A stretch of 64,000 bases of DNA from Grammothele lineata. Taxonomy: Eukaryota; Basidiomycota; Agaricomycetes; Polyporales; Polyporaceae. Positions 34,144-47,132 of the stretch are shown one piece after another (the first letter of the stretch is position 1; each line of letters begins with the position of its first letter). Under the pieces are notes generated by a model. It did no database searches, had not been told where the DNA came from, and was given only the letters and a program-made list of their open reading frames with translations. The stretch lies in contig NDFF03000003.1 of the NCBI GenBank assembly GCA_002150815.3, positions 310,001 through 374,000 on the forward strand. The letters are read 5' to 3'. The translations under genes and the position numbers were made by a program.

Positions 34144-37100
34144 ATGTGGGTGAGGACCGCCCTCCTCTCTCTCTTGGCTTTCGCCCATCTGGGCAGCGCC
34201 TCTCCCTACCGCGAGGATCTCGTCGACTACAACATCAATACCAACAAAAATGCCGCCGATCCCACCCAATACTCAACCACCAAGCGTACTTCTTACACCA
34301 GCTCCCCCACAAACTGGCGCTCCATCCCTTTCTACACCGTCCTCATGGACAAGTTCGCCGACGGCGACCCCACGAATAACGACTATTTTGGCACGATGTA
34401 CGAATGGGACTGGCGGGAGACGCAACTTCGCTCCGGTGGTGATCTCAAGGGTTTGGTCTCCAAGTTGGATTATCTCGAGGGAATGGGTATCAAGGGCATC
34501 TTCGTCTCTGGAACCCCCTTCATCAATATGCTGTGGCAGGCAGACAGTCAGTGCCCTGTTACTACCGCGCCGCGCCGCTTCGCTCATGGTTTGCGTTTCA
34601 GGCTACTCGCCGCTCGACTTTACCGTTCTCGACCCACACTGGGGCACCCTCGCCGATTGGCAAGCTGCCATTGACGAGATTCACTCTCGCGGAATGTACT
34701 TCATGGCGGATTTCACCGTCGGTACCATGGCCGATCTTCTTGGCTTCGACGGGTATGTCACTTCAATTCGTCCGTTGTCTGCGTCTGTCTCATGGCGTGC
34801 AGGTTCATGAACACTTCGGCTCCGTTCCAACTGGACGAGCACGATGTTGCGTGGAAGGAACCTCTCTACATTCCCTGGAACTTCACTCAGTACAAGGACT
34901 TCACGGTGCGCCACGATCACTCGTCCGCTCGCGTCGCATTTTAACGTGTTGCGATTCTCAGGTCGATAACTCGGCAAACTCGTCCTGCGAGCTACCTACG
35001 TTCTGGCAAGATGATGGTACCATCTATGATCCCGGCTGGACCGGCGGATGCAAGGCCTCTGACTTCGATCAGTACGGAGACATGGAAGCCTTTGGTGTCC
35101 ACCCGGACTGGCAACGTCAGCTGTCTAAGTTCGCGTCTGTCCAGGATCGTCTACGCGAGTGGAAGCCGCAGGTCATGGCGAAGCTCACGACCTTCTCCTG
35201 CATGGTTATCACCGCCCTCGACATCGACGCTATCCGTATTGATAAGTCGACGCAAGTCACCGTCGATGCGCTGGCGTCGTGGGCCTCGAGCACTCGTGCA
35301 TGTGCTACCGCTCTCGGGAAGAAGAACTTCTACATCACCGGTGAAGTTACGGGTGGAGACTACTTCGGTTCGCTCTACTAGTAAGTGACAGAATAGGCGC
35401 TTCAAATGCGTTTACTGATGCCCGACGAAGCGGCCGTGGTCGCACCCCCACCCAGCGCCCTCTCTCGTTCCAGGTGGCTGCCAATGTCACTAGCAGCGAT
35501 GACCAGTATTTCCTCCGCGACTCACCCTTGAGCGCTCTCGATGGCGTCGCCTTCCACTATTCCACGTATCGCGCTCTGACTAGGTTCCTCGGCATGGACG
35601 GCAACCTCCAGGTCGCGTACGATGTCGACGGCAATTTTGTCAGCGCGTGGAACGAGATGATGATCAATAACGACTTCCTGAACCCGACCAACGGCACCTT
35701 GGACCCGAGGCACATGTTTGGTACCAGCAATTTCGACGTTTTCCGTTGGCCCAGTCTGGAGAACGGCACACAGCGCAGCGTGTTGGCTTCCTTTATCACC
35801 AACTTGGTTATGCCGGGTGTTCCTTTGGTACGCCTGACCGATGTTTTTGGCAGCTATCTCGTTGACTGACCGATTGTTGTTGTTATGAATAGTACTTTTA
35901 CGGAGAGGAACAGAACTTCTACATCTACGACACGAGTGCCTCTAACTATCTCTATGGGTTAGTGTTGACCGCTCTCGTCCCACTATTTCCTTGTTCACCC
36001 ACGTCGAATGCACAGGCGTCAGGCTATGTTCAGCACCAAGGCCTGGCAACGCCACGGATGCTACAGGTTGGGTTCGGATCAGTATTACAATATGCCCATG
36101 GCCAGAGCCGTTCTCGGATGCCAAGATGACTGGAACGCGCTGGACCACTTCGATCCCACCACTGACAGCCGTCGCATGTTTGCACACTTCCTGTATCTCC
36201 GCAAACAGTACAGCTCCCTTCAGGACGGTTTCAACCTTGTTCAGCGGGGCAACTGGACCCACTTCATCTCGCGTCCCGGTTCCAACGGTACTCTCACCGA
36301 GATGGGCCTCTGGTCGGTCTCCCGTTCAGGCATCGACAAAGTCCAAACGCTGTCTGGCGCGAACGACCAAATCTGGATGCTATATTCCAACGAGAATCAA
36401 ACGAAGACCTGGACATACGAGTGCACCAGCGACAATTGGATCTCCTCTCCGTACATGAGCGGTATTCAGGTCCGCAACTTGTTCTACCCCTATGAGAACT
36501 ACACCCTCAAGGATTCGGGTTCGTCGTACTACGCCAACGGCACCGCGCCCTGGTACGGCTGTTTGGACACCGTCACCATGGACCCCTATAGCTTCAAAGC
36601 GCTCGTGCCCGCTGACGAGTGGATCGCCCCGCCCCCGCAACTCACCAAGTTCAGCCCAGGTCACGACGCGCGCGTCCAGGCCGAGAGCGGGGATGCCAAC
36701 GCCACCACCGTCGACATTACGCTCGAGTACAACACGGCTATGAACTGCGACACGATCACAAACGGCATCACGCTCAACTTCACCGGCAACGGCGACGCCC
36801 CCTCCATCTCCGGGGCCAAGTGTCAGGCGCTGACGGCGACTTCCACGCCGAGTGTCTCGGGCGTGTCGGTTTCGCAGTATCGCTGGTCCGCGACACTTAC
36901 TAACTTTGGCGACGGCATTCTGGATATCATGATTAAGAATGCACAGAGTGCCGGCGGCGTGTCCACGAATGTAAGTCATGCCAACTAGATGTGTCGTCGT
37001 GAAAGGAAGTGCTCATGGGCGTTCGACGGCAGTCTACGGACCACCTGATGCTGCGCAAAGGCTCCTCTAACAACGTCATGGTGTTTCCCGATTCGGACTA

Positions 37101-40100
37101 CAACAGCACGTCATTCTCTGTCGGCGGCGGCAAGTACACGTTTACGCACATGGCGTGGGGCGCGGACAAGTTCCGATACTCCGCCAACTTTGGCAAGAAC
37201 TGGACGGACTGGCAGGCGTACGAGCAGACATCAACGCTCAATGCGACGCTGTTCGACGATAGCGACAACTTCTGGGACGGTCACCATGTCATGGTTCAAT
37301 GTACGTCCGTGCGTGCGCGTCTGTGGATAGGTTGGGTTCGCTGACATTTGGCGTTAGACTGGAGCGATCTCGCGAAGTCTGCTTCCGTAGTTGTCCACGC
37401 CGATAGCGGATACAGCAACCAGCGCCGTGTGCCCCAGATGCTTGCCCGTGGTCCATTCAACGAGTGGGGTTTCGATAAGGGTATTCCCTCACAGATGACT
37501 CAGCGCGACGACGGCAAGTGGGAGCTCGAGATCATGGCGACCTGGCCGACGTACATGCAGCTCAACGTCTTCGGGTATGACAACTACTACTACGGAGACA
37601 TCGATAACGACGGCATTCTTGATCGTCTGCCCCCGAACACGGCTGCTCCCAACTACCTCAACATCTCCGCTCCGCCGAAGCCGCACTTGGCTTGGGCCCT
37701 TGTCGTCGACGACGCCACCCTCACCTGGTCGCTCGAGCCGCGTGGCGAGTCCCTGATCGGAGCCATCACTTACGCGCTGCTTCTCGCTATCCCACTCATC
37801 ACCGGTGCGCTTGCCGTCGTCGTCTTCATGTGGTCGTTCTATGGCATCAAGTACAACAAGTGGGGTGTCAAGCCGAACAAGGAAAGTAGTTACTTCCCCA
37901 TCCTCGGTGCCCTCGGCAACAAGTCGAGCTCGAACGTCAAGGATCACACACCCATCTCGGAGAAGGTCTTCGGTCACCACCACAAGAATCACGAGCTCAT
38001 TGGCTGGCCGGAGGTCAAAGACAAGCGCCGTTGTGTCCTCATTGCCACTCTCGAGTACGAGATCATCGACTGGAAACTTAAGGTCAAGATCGGTGGTCTC
38101 GGTGTCATGTCCAGTCTTATGGGTAAGGCGATGACGGACGTCGACCTGATCTGGGTCGTTCCGAAGGTCAAGGATCTCGAGTACCCGCCCGGTGAACCCG
38201 CGGATCCCATTGAGGTCATTATCTTCGGCGAGCCGTACCTCATCGAGGTCGAATACCACGTCTTGGACAACATCACCTACGTCATCCTCGACAGCCCCGT
38301 GTTCCGCGCGCAGACCAAGGCCGATCCGTACCCCGCTCGCATGGACGACCTCAGCTCTGCCATCTTCTACTCGACTTGGAACCAGGCCATCGCTGCGACG
38401 GTCCGCCGCTTCCCGCACATCGATATCTACCACGTCAACGACTACCACGGTGCGCTCGCCCCGATCTACCTCCTACCCAAGGTTCTCCCTGTTTGCCTCT
38501 CGCTCCACAACGCCGAGTTCCAAGGTCTCTGGCCACTCCGCACTAAGGAGGAAATGAAGGAGGTTTGCTCAGCGTTCAACATCAGCAAGGAGCATTGCAC
38601 GAAATATGTTCAGTTCGGAAACACATTCAACCTTCTCCACGCCGCGGCCTCCTTCATTTCGGTTCACCAGAAGTCGATTGGCGTCGCAGGTGTGTCGGAC
38701 AAGTACGGCAAGCGCTCTTGGGCACGGTACCCCGCCCTCTGGACGCTCAAGCACGTCGACTCGCTCCCGAACCCGGACCCGACGGATATCGCTGCGCTTG
38801 ACGAGAACCCAGTCTCGGTTCGCGACATTCAGATCGACCAGGTCGCCGAGGCTGAGCGTCCGGAGCACAAGCGGCAGGCCCAGGAGTGGGCTGGTATCAA
38901 GCAAGACCCGAACGCCGATCTGTTCGTGTTCGTCGGTCGTTGGTCCAAGCAGAAGGGTGTTGATCTCATCGCCGATGTCATGCCTTCCCTGTGAGTTTAT
39001 CTGACTTGTTGGCCGTCGGCGATTTGTGAGCAGCGCATTGACGTGTCTTGTCCCTTAGCCTCGAGAAGCGCCCATCGATTCAGCTCATCACTGTCGGTCC
39101 CGTCATCGATCTTTACGGTCGGTTTGCCGCCGAGAAGCTCGCCCGTCTCATGGAGATGTACCCTGATCGTGTGTTCTCGAAGCCGGAGTTCACTGCCCTC
39201 CCTCCCTACCTGTTCAGCGGTGCGGACTTTGCGCTCATTCCGTCCCGTGATGAGCCGTTTGGCTTGGTCGCCGTCGAGTTCGGTCGTAAGGGTGCCCTTG
39301 GTGTCGGTTCTCGTCTCGGCGGTCTTGGTTTGATGCCTGGCTGGGTAAGCACAATCACATTCTGTTCAACCCCTTAGCGACTGACACAGTTGTTCAGTGG
39401 TTCCCTGTCGAGTCCACGTCCACGGAGCACATGATGTCTCAGCTCACGAAGACGGTTAAGATGGCTCTGAAGTCCACGGAGGAAGAGCGTGCCATGCTTC
39501 GTGCTCGGTCCGCAGTTCAGCGTTTCCCCGTTGTCGAATGGCGTCAGCGCATGGAGGACTTCCACAAGCGTAGCATTAACACTAGCCGTGGTATCGCCGC
39601 TTCGAACGCGTGGAGGCCCTCCGACGCTGAGATCATGCCTTCCTACCAACATGCGCCGGAGCCCTCCAGCTGGGAGCCTGAATACCAGGCCTACCCGTCG
39701 CAGCCCGACTGGGACAGCCGCAGTCTTGTTGAAGGTCACAGCCCACGTATGAGCAGCGTCCCGAACACACCTGGAACGCCTAGCCAATGGGGCGACGATC
39801 CGATGACGCCTCACGACCCGCACCTCGCTGCCCCGCCGCACCTCGTTCCGGACAGCCGCAGGGGCTCTTTCAGCACCGACGTCTCGGACAACGACGGCGA
39901 CTACTTTTCGAAGAGCCATAGCCCGTCAGAAGTGCGCCAAGACTACGGCAACTTCCTGGAGCGCGCGAACAAGACAATTGCCCGTGACCAACGTCATGCG
40001 CCGGACCCCTTCTTGGACGCTTCGCCTGCACCCTCGCGACCCTTCGGTGCTCACTCGCGTGTGTCTTCAGTCGAGTCGATCTCGTCTATCGTGGATGAGA

Positions 40101-41989
40101 AGCAGAACTCGCCACTCAATAAGGCTATCGCTTCGGTATGCGTTCGACCTGTTTTATCGCGACTTTTTGGCTTACCTATCTGCGCAGTTCACGGACGCCG
40201 ACGGTGGAGTGGCCTCGGATTTCGTCCAGAGGCTCCAGATGCTTACTCCTCACAACTCGAAGCACGAACTCTCGATCGAGAAGTTCCTGATGAAGAGCGA
40301 GGAGGCATTCTTCGATAAGGTCAAGAAGGACAAGCTTTCGAGCGCCGCCAGTATCCGTTCGTCCCAACGCGACTCGATTTGGGGAACCCCGGCACCATCG
40401 ACCTTCGACCACTCACGCCCTTCGTCCCCCAGTGGCCAGTCGTTCGACCCCAGTCACCTCAACGGCGATTACAGTGGACCACTTCCCAATGGCAACGACG
40501 TTGTCGTCATGACTGGTCTCCAGATTGCCCTCGCGAGAGAGGTGTTCGGTTGGCCTTTGTACACGATCATCATCGCGACTGGTCAGATGTTGGCAGCGAC
40601 CAGTTTCCAGATCACCCTCCTTTCGGGCTCGAATTCGGAGACCAACCTTCAGCTCTACGTCCTCGGCGGTGTCTTCCTCGCATCCTCCATCGTCTGGTAC
40701 TTCCTTTTCCGTGTGAAACCGTCAGTCTGGGTGCTGTCGGCGCCGTGGCTGTTCTTCGGTATCGCCTTCCTCCTCATCGGTCTCCCCTCCGTCAACTCCT
40801 CACTTCACAAGACGCACGAAGCGCTGTCCAGTGCCGCGACGTGGGCATACGCCATCGCTTCGGCTGCAGCGTTCTGCTTCTTCGGTCTCAACTTCGGTGA
40901 AGAGGCCGGCGCGGCGACGGAAGTTTGGATGTTGCGCGCGTGCATTGTCCAGGGCTCGCAGCAAATTTGGGTTGCCGCGCTGTGGTACTGGGGATACCGG
41001 CTTGGGAACAACGGATCGGACAACGTCGGGCCGTGGTGGATCGTGCTCATCGTTTGGCCCCTCTCTGCGATGAGTTTCCTGTTCTGCTACCTCATGCTTT
41101 ACGGCTTGCCGGGTAAGTGTACATGTGGCGGGGGGTTATGGCTACGACTAATCAGCGTTCATCCCTTAGACTACTACCGCCAGACTCCGCCGAAAGTGCC
41201 GAACTTCATGAAGACGCTGTTCCGTCGCAAGATCGTCTTGTGGTTCCTCGGTTCCGAGATCCTCCGTGACTATTGGCTTAGCGGTGTAAGTGCCGTCGCT
41301 TGTTGGCATCTCACATTCACTCATGTTTCACCTCCAGCCTTACGGACGAAACTGGAGCTTCCTCTGGAACGTCCCGATTCCAAAGTGGCAGATCACTCTT
41401 CTTGTCATCGCCTTCTTCATCGGTGTTTGGGGCATTATGATGGGGATCCTCACGTGGCTGAGTAAGACGCACACCTGGCTCCTGCCGGTCTTCGCCGTCG
41501 GTCTCGGTGCGCCTCGATGGTGCCAGATGCTCTGGGGCACGTCCTCCCTGGCGTTGTACATTCCCTGGGCTGGTCACGCAGGGCCGTATCTCGGTGTCTC
41601 GCTGTGGCTCTGGCTCGGCGTGCTCGACGCTATCCAGGGCGTCGGCCTGGGTCTGATCCTGCTCCAGACGCTCTCCCGACTGCACGTGTGTGCAACGCTC
41701 GCGTTCGCACAGGTTATCGGTTCCATTTGTGTCATGGTCGCGCGTGCGACTGCGCCGAACCGGATAGGGCCCGAGAGCGTCTTCCCAGACGCAGCCCAGT
41801 GGGACTTCGAGGACGGCCTCAAGGGCAGCCCACTCGCATCTGCGCCTTTCTGGGTTGCCCTCATCTGCCAGATCATAATCGTTATTGGTTACTTCTGGTT
41901 CTACCGCAAGGAGCAGCTTGGTGGGTCTTTGGTCTCCTTCATGTATACCAATAGAGTACTAACGTCCTTCTTCCTCAGCTCGCCCATGA
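34144..41989 (+). CDS. Alpha-1,3-glucan synthase (Ags1/Mok1)
   Basis: Membrane synthase that makes the alpha-1,3-glucan of the cell wall, about 2,350 residues. A signal peptide ([20 protein letters not shown]) precedes an extracellular GH13 amylase-like domain: [33 protein letters not shown], then the nucleophile motif [12 protein letters not shown] and the Glu motif [15 protein letters not shown] membrane span ([20 protein letters not shown]) leads to a cytosolic GT5 synthase with [13 protein letters not shown] (ADP/UDP-glucose loop), [28 protein letters not shown] and the E-x7-E motif [15 protein letters not shown] Ser-rich linker precedes a C-terminal multi-span domain (about ten TM segments, 40500-41920) thought to export the glucan. 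Roughly a dozen introns; the last splices KEQL to ARP and stops at 41987-41989. All three modules are intact. Confidence 0.95.
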
Positions 41990-42454
41990 TCACGATCCCT
42001 AGACTCTGCAGACGCTCGCACATCACGGACATTTTTCACTACGTATATTACACAAGGGAGATCTCGTATACACACGGACATGGAGTTAGATTTCGGCGGA
42101 CGTTTTATGTACTCGCGCGCGATCGCATACTCACTACACGCTCTCTACTATCACTGTGTCATAGGCTAGATATGGCTTCGCATAATTCGCTGCATCCTCG
42201 CAGCACGCATCTCTCCTTTCGGCTTTCGGCTTCTGCCTTTTGCGCGCGCGATGGCTCGCGTGAGATGGTATACCAATGTAACAAACAGACAAACAACAAA
42301 GCGGGATGAGGAGTACTAGTGTCCGAACAAAGCATGAAAGAAGATCCGGGTATATGCAGTGACAAGCTAAACGTGTTAATGAGTGTGAGCGTACAACAAA
42401 ATAAACTGATAATGAGTGAGAGAAATAAGGAGGGTGTAATCATACAGACGAAGA
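41990..42454. other. Intergenic region between convergent genes
   Basis: These 465 bases lie between the stop codons of the glucan synthase and the sphingoid-base kinase. They are A/T-richer than the genes and should hold two 3' ends. No gene seen. Confidence 0.4.
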
Positions 42455-44444
42455 CTACTTGGACTTTGTGGCGGGCTTGTCGAATTGTAGCTGGTAGGTG
42501 CCGTGCATGCTCAGAAAGCACCCAAGACCCTGATGAACCTCGAGCTCGTAGGGCTCAAGGGGGAAGGCCTCGCCATCAATCGATAAGTACGTTTTTGGAG
42601 AAGCTTGTGGCTCTATACGATATGCATACGCTTTATAGTAGTGTTGCTGGCCAGTGCGCACTCAGCTATTGTACGGAATCGACGAGGGCTAGACGTAAGG
42701 CGTACTCACCATGTCCAGCCAGAACGGTTCTCCCTTCTCCGCGCCATCGATAGCTTTGAGCATCGCCCCGCGCGTAGACTGTCGCGAGAAGAGGCATAAA
42801 GCCAATCAGAAACATGATCGTGCACACTCCGTACGAGGCACGACAGCCAGGACGCGACATACACGTTCTTGTAAGACGACGTCGATGAGGCCGTCGGTCG
42901 GGAGCGAGACAGGGAACTGCACGAAGTCCGCAGAAACATATGGACCCTTTCCTGCGTAGAAGTACGTGTAGGGCTTGTCGAACGTGATCCAGTCGTCCTG
43001 ATTTGCATCGGAACCAATGTGCTGGAGGTCAGGCAAACTAGGTGTGGCTGCTGACGGGGTAGGCGCCTCCGATGGCTGGACATTATGTGCCTTGAGATCG
43101 TCTAACATCTTATCTTTATCTCTGTGAGCAACTTTGATGGAGACCTTTACGGAGCATGGTTTGTTCTTGAACACTGGGCGTTGAATATTGTCAACACGTG
43201 CAGAATAGAGATGAAAACCGACCTGCCTTCGTAAATAAAGCCAACCATGAAACGACTAAGACTCTTTAGTTGAAACTGCGCATTTGGAGGGGAAAGGAAT
43301 GCAAAACGTACTGTCCTCCCATGAAGCGCAAATGCTCCGTACCCAGGTCGAGGTTGGCCATCATACCCATACATTGGGACATGAATGAGATGTATCTCTT
43401 GCCTCCTTGAAGTATAGAGAACAGGTCGACGTCCATAGACTTGCCTGACCTTCAATCGTCAATGCAACCACCGATACACATAAGTCAATACGAACCTTTG
43501 ATAGCATTCAAAGCGGCCACTGAAAGATCTTTCTCTTCCTAGATATGCGCTCGTGAGTGATCAAAATGTACTAGTAGCAGAAAGGCTGACCTCGATACCG
43601 AGGAGATTGATAGCCAAACCGTTCCCAGATCCCGTAGGAATTGGTGTGATGGGCATACGGAAGGCTTTGGCAGGCTCTGCATGTGCAGCATAGCCATTGA
43701 ACACTTCATGTATGAGCCCGTCCCCTGACATCACGACAACAGCATCAAACTGGTCTAGTGGAAGCTTCTCCACGATTTCCCGCGCATGATACCGCTTTCT
43801 TGTGACTGCAGAAGTCAGTTAGCGAGGGAGAAAACTGAGCATGCTCCTACTGTACATACAGGTCACGTCGATTTTACAATTTGCGGCGTTGAAAATGGGC
43901 TCGATCTTTTTGTGGTAATGAGATGTCGCCTTCCCCTGCAATACATTGGCTTGAATTAGCGTGGCTATCGCATGGGGTGCTTGGATAATCCGTACCGGAC
44001 CGCTATTGGGATTTATGAAGACCTTAAGGCGTCTGTACGGGGCGACCCCTACGAGGCATCAGACTATGTAAGAATGGCAAGAACGCGACAAGTGACCTAA
44101 ATACGCAGCGCCCATGATGGCCTCCGCGAACTCAGCCGCATTCTCTTTGTCGGGGTCGGCAATGGGACCAGTAGCATGCACGAGGCTGAATGGGGACCTG
44201 GCCTTCTTCTTCGCGAGCAAAGAGACGACAAGGACGCCGTCTTCAAGCGCAGCGCGCAGCACGTTGCGGAGGGACGTCCTGAGCGTGGGCCATCGCTCTG
44301 AGGCCACCGGGTGAGGCTTCCGCGCTGGGTATGACAAACAGTAGACGTACTGTCGGCTGCGCGCTCAACTATGAGGTCGGAACTCGTGAGGGAGAACTTG
44401 GTGGCCGTCGGGCCACGGCCGAGCGAGAGCTCGCGGGTTGACAT
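42455..44444 (-). CDS. Sphingoid long-chain base kinase (sphingosine kinase, Lcb4/Lcb5-like)
   Basis: Phosphorylates sphingoid bases to the signalling 1-phosphates. After an N-terminal regulatory part (TRELSLGRGPTATKFSLTSS, ATGPIADPDKENAAEFAEAI) the DAGK-type catalytic domain appears: YRRLKVFINPNSGP, then DAVVVMSGDGLIHEVFNG, and PITPIPTGSGNGLAINLLG. A short exon at about 43310-43445 encodes SMDVDLFSILQGGKRYISF and LDLGTEHLRFMGG, then SLSRFMVGFIYEG. The C-terminal region has FAGKGPYVSADFVQFP-like sequence (here YFYAGKGPYVSADF), TDGLIDVVLQ and YLSIDGEAFPLEPYELEVHQG, ending KPATKSK. The GDG and conserved C4/C5 motifs are intact. About nine introns. It is divergent to the Cys-bearing gene across 335 bp. 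Confidence 0.9.
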
Positions 44445-44779
44445 GGGAGAGCGGGGCGAGAGCGCGTCGGGCGACTCAGGGGAACGGCAGCAGTGGCTTG
44501 AGCTTGCTCCGGGCGCGGTCGTCGCCGAAGCCGGCGGCGTTGGCGAATCGCGACGCGTCCGTCGTCCGGCCTCAAGCTCCAGGTCTCGTGCTTGACGTCA
44601 CGCCTCATTGATGGGTGTTACCGCGCCGGTCACAGCACACGTGCCTGCCGGTCACAGAGGCTGTTACAATCCCACGGGGCGGGTCACTGCTCGGCGGCGT
44701 GCGCCCAACACAGGTCTGGCGCCGGACGCGTCTCTCCCTCTCCCACCACCCCCCGTCGCACCGTCGCACCCCCGCACCC
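44445..44779. promoter_or_regulatory. Divergent promoter region
   Basis: These 335 bases separate the start codons of the sphingoid-base kinase and the gene at 44780. They are GC-rich with a C/T-rich end before the right ATG. No separate gene seen. Confidence 0.4.
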
Positions 44780-46322
44780 ATGAACACCGTACCCGTCGCG
44801 CCCGCCGGACCCCCCGCGCCCTTCGCGCTCGCGGCCAGGCCTCCCGCTCTCCCCCAGACATCTCGCGAGCACGACCAGCTACCCGCCATAGATGTCTACC
44901 TCCGCTACATCCGTCAGGAGGTCGCCCGCGTGCTCCACGCTCCCCCGGACGCTCGCGCTAGTCTCGAGGACCACGTCCGCTCCCTTTTCGTGAGTCTCCT
45001 GCCGCGCACCTCGCGTACACTCCTCTCAATCCTCGCGCTCGCGCCAGGACCGCGCGCTTTCGCGCTACCCCTCCCTTGACAAGACCGCCCTGCCCCCGCC
45101 CCTCAAGCAAATAGACGCCTACGCCAAAACACCCAACTCTGCCGAATCCCTTCTCAAGTATCTCGAGGCTCGCCGCGCGGAGCTTGCCCTCGATGAGCCT
45201 TACCCCGCCGATCTCGACGACAAGGATGGTAGTGGCGAGCTCTCCCCAGACCCTGGTAGGGACTCCGACGAGGACGCGATTGGCTCCGAGCACCCCAAGA
45301 GCCCCAGCCTTGGCCCCTCCGCTAGTCCTGGTGGTGCGCAACGTCAGCTTCAACGCCGTAACCGTGATTCCTCACTCTCGTCTCCGCTCTCGACTGCAGG
45401 TACCAACGGACACACGACTGGTATGTTCGACGCGTCCTTGACGACGGCGCGCGACTGACACACAACGCGCTCCCATCAGCCTCCAGTCCCGAGCCTCGTA
45501 CCACCGTGAGCGCGCCGCCCCAGGCCACCAATGACCGCAAGAAGTCGGCTTCCGCCACAGCGTCCAACTCAGTGGTGAGTCCATTCGTCCTTTGTCTGTC
45601 TCGAGCACTCGCAGAGGCTCCTTCCTCCAAGGAGCACACCTTCACGGGTGATGAGCGCTGCACCAACTGTATTGCGCGCAACAACCCGACCTGTATCGTC
45701 AACAGCAGTCGCCAGCGCTGCGACTCGTGCTTCGTCAAGAGGCACCGTTGTTCCAAAGTTCTCACGCCCCCCACGCGCCCGACTCGCGAGACCAAGTCCG
45801 CGTCGGCCAAGGGTAAGGCGACTAGTGCGTTGTCATATATCTCCCTCATCCGCCGCTTGCTGACCGCACGCAACGGACTCAGGCGGGCCGTCTAACGTGA
45901 ACGGGCAGAGCGCGAGCGCGCGCGCGCCGAAGCGCAAGCGGACTGGGGACGACGACACGAAGCGGGCTGAACCCCCCAAGCGCCCTGCGCGCCCGTCTCG
46001 CCCCGCGGCCGCCACCGGGTCGGCTGCGGGCGCCTCCGCGTCCACCTCTGCTGCAGCGCAGCGCCCGCCGGCCCCTAAGAAACCCCCGATGCAGAACGGC
46101 AATGGCGTCGCCTCGTCGAACGCGGCGAACCTGTCCCTTGCCGCGCTCGCTGCGTCTGCCTCGCGTGCCCCTCGCGCGCCCACCGGCCCCGTCCAGCCGC
46201 AGAACCGTCAATTGTACTACCAGGAGAAACTTCAGGTCATCTCGGGCATCCTCGGTATGGTGCAGAACGCCGTCAAGGAGCTCCAGGAGCAGGTCAACGC
46301 TGACTTGTCCACCGGACGCTGA
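44780..46322 (+). CDS. Uncharacterised basidiomycete protein with a compact Cys cluster and basic linker
   Basis: I do not recognise the family. The first exon (MNTVPVAPAGPPAPF) contains the helical segment IDVYLRYIRQEVARVLHAP, then a short domain with LKQIDAYAKTPNSAESLLKYLEARRAEL. An acidic Ser/Pro-rich linker follows (SGELSPDPGRDSDEDA). Near 45655-45765 is a Cys cluster: CTNC, a further Cys seven residues on (PTC), then CDSC and HRCS. The spacing C-x2-C-x7-C-x9-C-x2-C-x6-C resembles a variant of the fungal Zn2Cys6 binuclear cluster. A basic, Ala/Pro-rich, NLS-like region (ARAPKRKRTGDDD, RPPAPKKPP) and a C-terminal helix (YYQEKLQVISGILGMVQNAV) end at 46322. Introns near 44990-45070, 45421-45480, 45574-45615 and 45813-45883. 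A nuclear DNA-associated role is inference. Confidence 0.72.
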
Positions 46323-47132
46323 GGGCCGTGCTCGCGATGCTTCCAGAGCTCAGGCGTACCTCTATCAAGAGCTCGAAACAGACCCGGGTGGTCTGAGATA
46401 GGCGTTCGCCCCAGCTGTCCCGGATGGTACCGCGCTACCCTCCTCCTCAGTCGTGCACCGGGCCGTCGGCGGATGGACAGGACCGACGGCGCACCTGCGC
46501 GTGCAACCATGTCGAATGTTTTCGTTGCTTTCGCGACCCTCCTTCCCCTCGAGTTCATAATATTTGGTGTATACTGTACTGTAGTGCTACCGCTGTTACC
46601 GCTCCTGCTCGCGTGTTTTGTTCTAGTTCTAGCGTCCCCCACTATTCTAAAGTACTGAGGACTCGGTTTGGTACGTCTTATGTTCACCGCGTTCGTGTAA
46701 AAAATCTATGGGCCGGTACCCCTACGTGGTTCGGCTCTCCTTATGTTCGTCTCGTGCGCGCAGATCATGAGGCGTGTTGTGTGCAGATGTAGGCCCAAGC
46801 TCGTCCCCCATGTCTTGTAGCGAACACTTGAGAGTGCGAGCGGGCTCTCGACTGCTGGGGCTGTGGGACGTGGTCTTCTAGTTGCCCGTCTTAGGCGTCG
46901 GGTCTAGACTCCCTCAGGATCTCCGGCGGCTAATTAGGATATTGTCCATCGTGCTCATTCGTAGTCGTTCGCTTTTAAATGTTCACCCGTGCGCGTGAAC
47001 GATTGCCCAGACGCTATCTGACACGTCTCTAGAGTGCACAACGCGTCAAAGTTGGGCCAGGAAGGTCAGACCCGCATTCACCGCTGCGATCCCGTCAGTT
47101 GAAAGGCTTCATCAGTCTCCTCGGTAGACACT
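46323..47132. other. Intergenic region
   Basis: About 0.8 kb between the Cys-bearing gene and the MYND gene, both rightward. It should hold a 3' end and a promoter. No coding frame with support and no tRNA seen. Confidence 0.4.

Noticed and set aside
37489..38448. 319-codon open frame on the minus strand inside the glucan synthase gene
   Set aside because: It is the shadow of conserved synthase exons on the other strand; its composition (Val/Asp/Arg-rich) reflects codon bias and no domain is visible.
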